This document shows, piece by piece, positions 20,701 through 29,300 of a stretch of 44,719 bases of DNA. A program made the translations under genes and the position numbers. Positions within the stretch are counted from its first letter, which is position 1. Each line of letters starts with the position of its first letter. Source of the DNA: a virus. A model generated the notes under the pieces. The model was not told where the DNA came from, searched no databases, and saw only the letters and a list, made by a program, of their open reading frames with translations. The stretch is from IMG/VR virus record IMGVR_UViG_3300012936_000034, positions 1 to 44,719 of that record; one strand, 5' to 3'.

Positions 20701-23700
20701 TGTCGCACGTACCGACACCTTTGAACAGCAAAGGGTAAAAATTAACGAGATTGCAACGTCAATCTTTAACGTAACGCAGGGTGGTAGTGATCTATCAACT
20801 GGCAACTTAAAACTTGGAGATGGTACTAGGTTAGCTCCATCATTAGCATTCACTTCTGACGCAGAGCTTGGCATCTACAGACCTGCTCTTGATACAATTG
20901 GGTTTGTTGCTAACACAAAAAGACTTTTTGATATCTCTGATATCAGACTTACGTCTTATAAAGATTTTGTTGTTCAAAAGAACAACCTTGAGACTGCTGG
21001 ACTTCTAGTTTCCAATACTGGTTCTGGATATGATGAAGGTGATTACACAGAGGTTCCTTTCATTGGTGGTACTGGTGACGGTGGTGAAGCAACTATCACT
21101 GTTGTAGGATTTGCTGGTACTGTTCTTAATGTTGGTGCAAACTACGTTCCTGGTCAAAACTACACTGGTATCGATCTAATTGGTGGTTCTGGTACAGGTG
21201 CTACTTGCGAATTTAATGTTCCAGAATTGTTAGGTGGTATTACTAACGCTGGTTCTGGTTATCCACCTGGGTCATACACTGCTGTTCCTGCTACTGGTGG
21301 TGCTGGTACAGGTGCAACTTTTGATATCACTGTAACTGGTACTACTAATCTTAGTGGTTCTGCATCTACTCCTGGATCTGGATACACAACAGGAAGTTAT
21401 AATGCTGTTGATGTTTACAACGTACCAAGACAAACTTTTGTTGTTACTGTAATTGGAGACGGTGGTGTAACTCCATACGAATATGTAATTGATGGTGTTA
21501 CTAGACCTACCCCAACATTAGAGATCGGCAACACATATAGATTTGATATCTCTGACAGCAGTGTTGGTGGTCATCCATTCTACTTCCGTGGTCAAGGTGT
21601 TCTAGACGCACTGCCTGCTGCTGACTTTACTTATGTTGCATTTGGTGTAGAAGGAAACACAGGTGCATTTGTTGACCTTGTAATTCATGATACTGCTAGT
21701 GCTCAAGGAATTGGATATGAATGTTCTCAGCACCAGGGTATGGGCAACAATATCAATGTTGTTTCTGGTTCTACTACAACTGCTGGTAGAGGAGCAACTG
21801 CTGATGTTGTAATTAATGCCAATGGAGAACTAGACACAGTATCGTTTACACAAGCAGGTACTGGTTACGGTGTTGGTGACCAGATCATGTTCATTGATGG
21901 TCAAATTGGTGGTGGTACTGGAGCAGTATACACCATTAGTTCTGTAAGTTATACAAGTAGTGTTACTAGCGTTGCTGTTAACTCCAGTGGTCAAAATTAT
22001 TTGGTAAATGATGTACTTGGGATTTCTAGTTCTTTCTTTGGTGGATTTGGATCTGGGTTCCAATTTACTTCAACTACTTCACCTGGAACGATTGCTGATT
22101 TTGCTATATCCACATATGGTTCTGGATATAGTGTAGGTAATCTATTATCATTGCCTACTGGAGTATCTGGTCTAACTACAGTTCTTCCTGGTTCAATCAG
22201 TGGTATTAACACAACTCTAACTCAGGGACAATCGCAGATTACTGTTGCTGATACTTCCAGTCTTCAGGTTGGAATGAACATCTTCAACGGTCAAGGTGAC
22301 GTTGGATTTGTCGCACAGGGTGCAACTATTGCAACTATTGATAGTGCAACTCAACTAACAATGTCATTCCCAGCAGACAGTTCTGGTGCTGCAAGTTTGA
22401 CATTCTCTTCACCAAACCTAACAGATATTGTACTAACATCAGTAACTGGTATTACTATTGGTGACAGTATTGTACAAACTGCTGGTACTGGTGTTCTTGC
22501 CGCAGGAACAACTGTTAGCAATATTGACGTTGCAACTTTAACTGTTTCTCTTAGTGCAGCACCAACTTCTCCTGGTACTGCAACTCTATCGTTCCAACCA
22601 GCATTTGGTGTAGGAACAACACCATTCTCTTATCAAGTTGATGTTCTAGGTGCAATTAGTCAAGTAGAAGTAACTGAAGGTGGTAATGGTTATTCTGTTG
22701 GCGATTTACTCACAGTTTCCCCTACTGACCTAGTACAACCAAATACAAAAGTTGTTAAGTTTTTACCAACACAGACACTTACATTCAGTGGATCTGTTCC
22801 AACTTCTGCAGTTTCTGTTGGACAAGAAATTAAGAAGAGAGATGGTAGTGTTGCATCTGTTATTTTACTAAGCGGTACAACAATTTTAGCACAGGCAGAT
22901 TCAACTTACACTGGAGTTGCTGCTACTGGTGGTTCTGGTTCAGGACTTACAATTGATGTAACTCGTGACACATTCGGTAATTGTAGTGTAGTTGTAGGTG
23001 CAAACGCTGGTTTTGGATATGTAGCACAAGAAACAGTTACCGTTGCTGGTAATTTAGTTGGTGGTGCTTCTCCTGCAGATGATCTTAGCATTCAGATTGA
23101 CAGTGTAACTTCATTTACTGCTGTTAATGTTGTTGGTATCTTAACTTCTGGAAGTAATATTACATCAGTTGTTGTTGCTGATACAGTTCAAGGTGTTGAT
23201 ACAGACTTTGCTGCTGGTAACAATGTTATCTTCAATGGTAGCACAGCAAACACATATTCTGTCGCATCAGCAACTGCTATTGGAACAGACAAGAAAATCT
23301 TTATTGATGGCGATCTTGCTCCTGATCTAACAATCTATGTTGGTGATAGTTATCTATTTGATCTATCAGATTCTTCTAACGCAACTCAAGACTTCTCTCT
23401 ATCTGCATTTGAAGGTGGAGATAAAGCACCATCTGTATTCACAGGTTTCTCTACCACACTAGATGACACTTCTTTAACTGTCACACTTGCCAACGTAACC
23501 AACTTGGTTGCTGGTATGGAAGTTACTGCTACTGGAAACGGTACTCTATCAACAGGAACTAAGATTGCATCTATTGACAGTGCTACACAGATTACACTGG
23601 ACACTTTACCAACTGGTGCAGGTACAGCAATTTTAACCTTTGCAGGTTCAGAATATGTTGATGGTGTAAAACGCGAGAGCAATTCACTTACACTTAAAGT

Positions 23701-25831
23701 AACTGCCGCCACACCAACTCTATACTATTATGACAAAGGTGCAAATGGTGATGATGATGCTGGTTTTAGATTTACTACCGCAGCAACCTTAACACCAAAT
23801 GTAAATAACCCAAGAAGTTTTGGATCTGGTGCAGAAATTACAGTTCAATCTGTTGTAAGTACAGACATTGTTAAGTCTGATGTTAACACTGGAGAACTTA
23901 CTGCAATTAACGTCACTGCATCTGGTGAAGTAGCGGGTGCTACTGGTAATATCTCTGGAACATTAACTGCTCCTGATATTGCTGGTACAGATTTGGCAGT
24001 TACCAATATCACTAATGCTTCTGGTGGTATCACGCTGACTACAGCAGGTTCATTCTTAATTTCATCAAACGTTGATATTTTTGATAGTGCAACTCAACAA
24101 TCAACTCTATCAATCTCGTTAACTTCTGGTGATCTATCTACACAAGGAGAACTAAAAACATTTGGTAAAGTTAGTGTCAATGATCAACTTGAGATTGAAA
24201 CTAATGAGTTCCGTTCTCTTGGATCTAATGACCTAATTCTAAAACCTGCTCCTGGTAGAATTGCAAACTTCAATACAGACAGTGCAATTAGAATTCCTGT
24301 TGGTGATACTGCAGCAAGACCACCTTCAAACCAATTGGTTGACGGTCTTATCAGATACAATACTCAGACACAACAGTATGAAGGATACAATGGCACCAAC
24401 TCAGCATGGTCTTCTTTGGGTGGTGTTCGTGACCTAGATGGCAACACCTACATCAAAGCAGAAGAAACTGTAGGTGCTAATGATAACACACTGTGGTTTA
24501 TCAATGATAACATTAATACTCTGAAGGTAACACCTACTTCACTTCAGTTTGTTAATATGAGGACTATTTCCTCGTATAACGTAAACGCTCCTACATTTAC
24601 TCAATGGACTGCTAACACACCTGTAACTTTAGGACAGTATCTTGCTTACAGAAATAATGTTTATGAAGTAACTCAAGCAGGTGTTACTGCTAGTTCTGGT
24701 AATGAACCAACACATACAACTGGTGCTCAACCAAACAATACAGCAGAACTTACCTGGAATTCTCTTGCAGTAGCGGCAGTAGAATTTAATGGTGTTGAAG
24801 AAGTAAGAGTTGGACCGCTTGGCGATGTTCCTCTTGTAGTTTCTGGAGAACTAAGGTTCCTAGGAAACGTAATGTCAAGTGACGTTAGCGATATTCTCAT
24901 CAGACCTAACCCTGGTAAGAAACTCAAGATTGACGCACAATCATCTATTGTTATTCCTGTTGGTGCAGATACACAACGTGGCGCAGCAGAAACTGGATCT
25001 ATTAGATTTAATACGACTTCCAGTCAGTTTGAAGGATATGATAACAATGGTAACTGGGGTTCTCTGGGTGGAGTTAAGGACGTTGATCAAAACACTTACA
25101 TTATTCCAGAAACTGCTCCTGGACAAAATGAAAACATCTTGTACTTCTACAACGATGGTAGTAACACTGCTCAGTTAACTACAACTGCTCTTGATTTCTT
25201 CAGTGTAGATACTATTAGATCTATGACAAGTAATCAGTTTGAGATTACTGCAAATCTAATGACATTCAATAGTGCAGAAACAACTCTAGATAACACTTCC
25301 GTAACCACAACATTCCTTCATACATCCAAGCAATACTTTGATCTTGGTTTGTCTGCTGGATTGACAGTTGATCCTGTTCTAAGACTAGACAACCAAGGAG
25401 ATGTATATTTTAATACAACATTTGGTACTGGCACCTTTAATGGAGTTAAGGTCTTTGACGGTGATCTCAAAGAGTTTGAACTTAACGATGTTAGAATTCT
25501 AAGCGAAGACATTACTCTAGTCAAAGGAACTACAAACAACGGAAGTTCTACAATTTATGCTAGTGCAACTGACGCAGGAGCAAAGGTTGTAGTGGTTGCT
25601 AAGAATGCAACTAGCGGAGACAAAGAGTTCTTTGAGTTTGGTGTTATAGATAATGGTAGCGATGTGTTCCATACAGAGTATGGTAATGTCAGAACTGGTG
25701 TACAACTTATTGTTCCGACCTTTGAGTACACTGCAACTAATGAAGTCAAGATCAATGTTGAGTTGGGAGCAAATGTGAACCCAACAGAAAGTGTTAATAT
25801 TACCTTTGTATCCAACGTAACTAAGAACTAA
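20687..25831 (+). CDS. Fibre-like virion protein with GxGY repeats and cupredoxin-like domains
   Basis: 1714 aa. N-terminal block (residues 1-105) MPAINVARTDTFEQQRVKIN ... DGTRLAPSLAF..DAELGIYRP, common in marine phage fibre proteins. Residues about 110-245 hold four GSGY..G.Y..V...GG.GTGA repeats. Residues 249-358 form a cupredoxin-like domain with H296, C346, H349 and M352. Three modules with a GM.V or GDSIV core and an ID.ATQLT-type strand lie near 515-645 and 916-988. A second, ligand-less cupredoxin-like domain (869-1030) is split by one of these. Two tandem IPVG...IRYNT..QYEGY...SLGGV.D.D.NTYI modules lie at about 1198-1298 and 1418-1511, with a TLGQYLAYRNNVYEV segment between them. There are no membrane segments. 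A structural/fibre role is inferred from context and repeats; function beyond that is unknown. Confidence 0.72.
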   Translation: MPAINVARTDTFEQQRVKINEIATSIFNVTQGGSDLSTGNLKLGDGTRLAPSLAFTSDAELGIYRPALDTIGFVANTKRLFDISDIRLTSYKDFVVQKNNLETAGLLVSNTGSGYDEGDYTEVPFIGGTGDGGEATITVVGFAGTVLNVGANYVPGQNYTGIDLIGGSGTGATCEFNVPELLGGITNAGSGYPPGSYTAVPATGGAGTGATFDITVTGTTNLSGSASTPGSGYTTGSYNAVDVYNVPRQTFVVTVIGDGGVTPYEYVIDGVTRPTPTLEIGNTYRFDISDSSVGGHPFYFRGQGVLDALPAADFTYVAFGVEGNTGAFVDLVIHDTASAQGIGYECSQHQGMGNNINVVSGSTTTAGRGATADVVINANGELDTVSFTQAGTGYGVGDQIMFIDGQIGGGTGAVYTISSVSYTSSVTSVAVNSSGQNYLVNDVLGISSSFFGGFGSGFQFTSTTSPGTIADFAISTYGSGYSVGNLLSLPTGVSGLTTVLPGSISGINTTLTQGQSQITVADTSSLQVGMNIFNGQGDVGFVAQGATIATIDSATQLTMSFPADSSGAASLTFSSPNLTDIVLTSVTGITIGDSIVQTAGTGVLAAGTTVSNIDVATLTVSLSAAPTSPGTATLSFQPAFGVGTTPFSYQVDVLGAISQVEVTEGGNGYSVGDLLTVSPTDLVQPNTKVVKFLPTQTLTFSGSVPTSAVSVGQEIKKRDGSVASVILLSGTTILAQADSTYTGVAATGGSGSGLTIDVTRDTFGNCSVVVGANAGFGYVAQETVTVAGNLVGGASPADDLSIQIDSVTSFTAVNVVGILTSGSNITSVVVADTVQGVDTDFAAGNNVIFNGSTANTYSVASATAIGTDKKIFIDGDLAPDLTIYVGDSYLFDLSDSSNATQDFSLSAFEGGDKAPSVFTGFSTTLDDTSLTVTLANVTNLVAGMEVTATGNGTLSTGTKIASIDSATQITLDTLPTGAGTAILTFAGSEYVDGVKRESNSLTLKVTAATPTLYYYDKGANGDDDAGFRFTTAATLTPNVNNPRSFGSGAEITVQSVVSTDIVKSDVNTGELTAINVTASGEVAGATGNISGTLTAPDIAGTDLAVTNITNASGGITLTTAGSFLISSNVDIFDSATQQSTLSISLTSGDLSTQGELKTFGKVSVNDQLEIETNEFRSLGSNDLILKPAPGRIANFNTDSAIRIPVGDTAARPPSNQLVDGLIRYNTQTQQYEGYNGTNSAWSSLGGVRDLDGNTYIKAEETVGANDNTLWFINDNINTLKVTPTSLQFVNMRTISSYNVNAPTFTQWTANTPVTLGQYLAYRNNVYEVTQAGVTASSGNEPTHTTGAQPNNTAELTWNSLAVAAVEFNGVEEVRVGPLGDVPLVVSGELRFLGNVMSSDVSDILIRPNPGKKLKIDAQSSIVIPVGADTQRGAAETGSIRFNTTSSQFEGYDNNGNWGSLGGVKDVDQNTYIIPETAPGQNENILYFYNDGSNTAQLTTTALDFFSVDTIRSMTSNQFEITANLMTFNSAETTLDNTSVTTTFLHTSKQYFDLGLSAGLTVDPVLRLDNQGDVYFNTTFGTGTFNGVKVFDGDLKEFELNDVRILSEDITLVKGTTNNGSSTIYASATDAGAKVVVVAKNATSGDKEFFEFGVIDNGSDVFHTEYGNVRTGVQLIVPTFEYTATNEVKINVELGANVNPTESVNITFVSNVTKN
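21013..21420 (+). repeat. Four tandem GxGY modules
   Basis: Residues about 110-245 of the 1714-aa protein contain four copies of a roughly 33-residue unit: G(S/A).Y.(P/E/T)G.Y..V..(T/I)GG(T/S/A)G.G....(I/F).V. Clear units start at GSGYDEGDYTEV, GANYVPGQNYTGI, GSGYPPGSYTAV and GSGYTTGSYNAV. The units are recognisable in DNA by recurring GGTTCTGGATA-type seeds. Related single copies occur in gp7, gp8, the DUF4815-like protein, the 3019-aa protein and gp14. Confidence 0.7.
21430..21760 (+). other. Cupredoxin-like domain with type-1 copper ligand pattern
   Basis: Residues 249-358 of the 1714-aa protein. It opens with TFVVTV..DGG and PTLEIGNTYRFDISDSSVGGHPFYF, which carries H296. It closes with YECSQHQGMGNNINV, which carries C346, H349 and M352. 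Plastocyanin closes with C-x2-H-x4-M; here the spacing is C-x2-H-x2-M. The H-to-C spacing (50) is close to the 47 of plastocyanin. I recognise similar domains from marine viral and bacterial proteins. Copper binding is inferred, not shown. Confidence 0.62.
24280..25220 (+). repeat. Duplicated IRYNT/QYEGY fibre module
   Basis: Two copies of a roughly 100-residue module in the 1714-aa protein (about residues 1198-1298 and 1418-1511). Both share IPVG, IR(Y/F)NT, Q(Y/F)EGY, W.SLGGV.D.D.NTYI, ..E...G.N.N.L.F.ND..NT and TI.S in the same order. Between them is a separate segment (TLGQYLAYRNNVYEVT...PTHTTG). The arrangement points to internal duplication. Confidence 0.65.
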
Positions 25832-25832
25832 A

Positions 25833-26333
25833 ATGGCAACCACAAGAGAAAAGTTTGATTCCGTTGGTGGATTTTCCATCGACAAGACTAATGTTGTCGA
25901 TGAATTGCTAAATGCTAAAAACCTGAATACACTAGAGATTAAAAACTCTGTATATTCTGATAGTAGTACAACTGAGTATATTCTCAGAGGTATTAACACA
26001 GCAGTCTTGCAATTAGATACTGTTGGTAGTCAGATTGTAATTGACAGTAATACTATTAATTTTATTACAGGACATATTATTGGTGTAAACCCACAAGGAA
26101 CAATTTATTCCGCAAAACTTGAGAGTGCTGTTTTCTGCGATGCAGTTGGGCAAACATCTGTACTATCTACATTCAGAACTGTTATCAAAGATGACATCCC
26201 TACTGGTCAGACTTGGGATATTCAACCTTTAGGTTCTACTAACAGATTTAGTTACACAACTACAAGAGCAGGTACTACTAATACGATCAAATGGATCGCA
26301 CACACTAAGGTTGTCAGTATTGATTGGGTATAA
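25833..26333 (+). CDS. Small virion protein of unknown function in the fibre block
   Basis: 166 aa, starting 1 nt after the preceding stop. The N-terminus ATTREKFDSVGGFSIDKTNVV resembles the starts of other fibre-block proteins in marine T4-like phages. The remainder is beta-rich with a central AKLESAVFCDAVG segment and an aromatic C-terminus (KVVSIDWV). There are no GxGY repeats, coiled coil or membrane segment. Its position between the 1714- and 3019-aa genes and the tight spacing suggest a virion component or a fibre assembly factor. A biochemical role cannot be named. Confidence 0.65.
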   Translation: MATTREKFDSVGGFSIDKTNVVDELLNAKNLNTLEIKNSVYSDSSTTEYILRGINTAVLQLDTVGSQIVIDSNTINFITGHIIGVNPQGTIYSAKLESAVFCDAVGQTSVLSTFRTVIKDDIPTGQTWDIQPLGSTNRFSYTTTRAGTTNTIKWIAHTKVVSIDWV

Positions 26334-26334
26334 G

Positions 26335-26342
26335 CTAAATAA
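26335..26342 (+). promoter_or_regulatory. Late promoter-like CTAAATAA before the 3019-aa gene
   Basis: In the 42-nt gap, CTAAATAA begins 1 nt after the preceding stop codon and 33 nt after it the next ATG begins. This matches 7 of 8 bases of TATAAATA apart from the first positions, as at 12347 and 35432. No other signal is seen in the gap. Confidence 0.5.
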
Positions 26343-26375
26343 TAACTGAGGATAAGTAGGGCTAGCAGAGACACC

Positions 26376-29300
26376 ATGAGTTTCAACATCAATTCCGATA
26401 AAGAGTTTCTAAGAGGTCAACAACCTAAACTCATCGGTGATAACGAACTTACCATTAGAGGAGGCACAGGATCTCTCGAACGAGAAATCTTGAGAACTCA
26501 GTTGGACACTAATACGGGTTTGCCCCGTGTTGGTATCAACAGAACTGGTGAACGAGTTAATGAAATTAATATCTCTACTGGTGGTTCTGGTTATAGTACG
26601 GCACCTTCTGTTTCGATTGGACCACCAAATATCGCTGGTGGTATTCAAGCTCTAGCATCTGCATTTATCTTCAACGGTCAGGTTATTAACATTGCGATTA
26701 ATAATCCTGGTTCTGGATACACCTCTGCTCCTAGCGTAACAATCTCTGGTGGTAACGGTAATGGCGCTACTGCTACTGCTGTTCTTGACACAGTTGACTT
26801 TGAACTTGACATCAACGGTGCTATTAGAACCTCCACGTCTATCATTTCTGATACGGCGAGAATTCTAAACCTGGATATTGATAACTTTGTTACTCCAGAC
26901 TTAAACCTCAGAGGTCCAAACCTCAAAACTTACATGAATGGTAGTGGAACCCTATGGGATTCCAATGTCATTCTTCAAAAAGATTCTTACAGATATTTTG
27001 GTGCTAATGTTTATCAAGCACTAAACACTGGACAAACAGGTGTTTCTGCTCCTGTACATACTGATGGTATTGAATTGAACGGAGAAGTTCAGTTTAAGCA
27101 CATTGGTTTCAGACAAGATGATACTGGTGCATTTAGATATGGACAAACTGGTGAAGCAGGTATCTATCCAAGATCTATTACTCCTTTGCTTGGAGATAGA
27201 ACAGACAAGATTGCAACTACAGAATACGTCCTCAACCTAGCAACGAATGACGTTGGTGGTCGTATCTATGTTTCTGAGCAGATTGGTTCTGACCTGAACG
27301 ATGGTCGTTCGGCAGTTAACCCAGTTAGAACAATTAAAAAAGCAGCGCAGTTAGCGTGGTCAACTCCTGGTGTAAAAGAAACCCTCATTGTTTCTGGTGG
27401 AGATTATCTAGAAGATAACCCAATCTCCCTACCACCAGATTGTTCTGTTGTTGGTGATAACTTACGTCTGGTAATTATCAGACCTAAGAACCCAGGCAAA
27501 CACATTATGAAATTCGGTGACAAAAACTATGTCATCGGTGTAACTTATAGAGACCAGATTGATGCAAATGGTGACCCAGTTGCAACTTGGGACTTTGCTA
27601 TGGTCTTTGACGATAAGCAAAGACTTCTTCTTGATAAAGAAGTCAACGGAGACTTTGGTGTTCAGTTCCCAATCGGTCATCAAATTTTTGGACCAGATCG
27701 TTTCCGTGTTGGTTTCCAACAGAACACAGGTCTTGCAAATCTACAAACTGGCGTAGAAGTTGTTGGTGTCAACACTGGTGCAAGAGCATTAGTTGATGGT
27801 GTTACATTTGCCACAACTACAGGTGCTAGTGCATATGTTGCTGGTACTATTGACGTTCGCCTGACAAGTGGTTCCTTTGTTGAAGGTGAACAATTTAATT
27901 ATATCACTAATGCTGCCATTGGAAGTTCTCTTGGCGTAACAATTACAGCAACTTCTGGCAGTAACAAGTTTAGAACATCAAACGATCCAACAACTATCAT
28001 CCCTGGTGGTACATTCATTTACCTGGATGATACAAACGATACAAACTTTACACAAGGTTTTTATCAGGTTGCTGATATTGATGACACCAATGCACCAACA
28101 TATTGGGATGTTCAGGTAGTACCTATTCTCGGTTCTCCTACTTGGAATACAAACGTAGCAGCATCCATTACAATTTCGGGTGCTACAGTAACATCATTTA
28201 CATTTGATTCTGTATCTCTAAAATCGATTAGAGCAGAAGGTGAAGTTGTTTCTGTAAATGAAGATTACGTTTCAACTCTACCAATTCAAAGACTTGACTT
28301 CTCTTTACAAGGTCAAGCGTCTATTGCAACTGGTGGTTTCCAATCAGAACAGTTTGGTAACGCAGAAGATTTGGGTGGTGTTGTTTTCTACACTAACGAA
28401 CTAGTTGGTAGAAGCAATATTCACGATTTTAAAGAAGGTCAAGAGATCTTAATTGAAGGACTACCAACAAATAATAGTCCTGATATTTCCATGTTGAATG
28501 GAAAACAAAGAATTTACAAAGTTCTAGAAGACGCTGATGGTCGTGCTAGACGTTTTGTTATTCCAAAGAAAATTCCTGGACTAACAGATGCAAACTTTGA
28601 CCCAGGTCAAGTCGCAACAGTTAAGAGTTTCACTAGAAGTGTTACTTTATCCCTACTCAACTCACCAAACACTTTCCCTCTATCTACTCCTGTAGAAAGA
28701 AGGTTCCAAGACGCTTGTGTATTCCTCCGTAACAACAGAGAGTTTATCGCAGATGAAGTTGTTGGAAGAATTAATGATGAATTTAAAACAGATCACTATC
28801 GTGTATATGACATTAGTGGTTTAGATTTCAAGATTTATCTTGGAACTCTTGATCATCCAAACACATATATTAGTGGTGGTACAGTAACATTTGGTGGTGT
28901 TGCATACAATATTACTGGATTTAGTTACGATCATTCAGTAACTGGAGAAGCAACAGTTACAACTAGTGTTGCAATTCCTTCTTTATCAGAAGATGACACA
29001 GTTAAACTTGCCGATCTTTTAATTGAGTGTGACGCTGGTCAAAAATTATATCCAGCATACAGTTCTCCTGATAGCACAGGTAACAATGGTGATGAGCAAT
29101 GTCGTCAAGACGTTATTCACTTTGTAAACGCTGTTGTTAGAGACTTAGAATTTGGTACAAACCATAACGTTATTGAAGCAGCGCAAAAATATATTGTTGG
29201 TAATAAGATTGCATTCATCGAAGATGAAATTGCACAGAATGTCCGCGCTATTGAATACGCTAGAGAACTCTGTATCTACGCAATGCGTAACTGGAGAACA

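Noticed and set aside
25517-25999. 160-codon open frame on the minus strand
   Set aside because: It lies across the end of the 1714-aa gene and the start of the 166-aa gene, both of which have convincing products and tight spacing. The minus-strand peptide is rich in Ser, Leu and Cys like other shadows, and no promoter or ribosome site supports it.
26334-26375. GCTA...TAGC inverted repeat as a terminator before the 3019-aa gene
   Set aside because: Only 4 bp with a long loop and no T-run.
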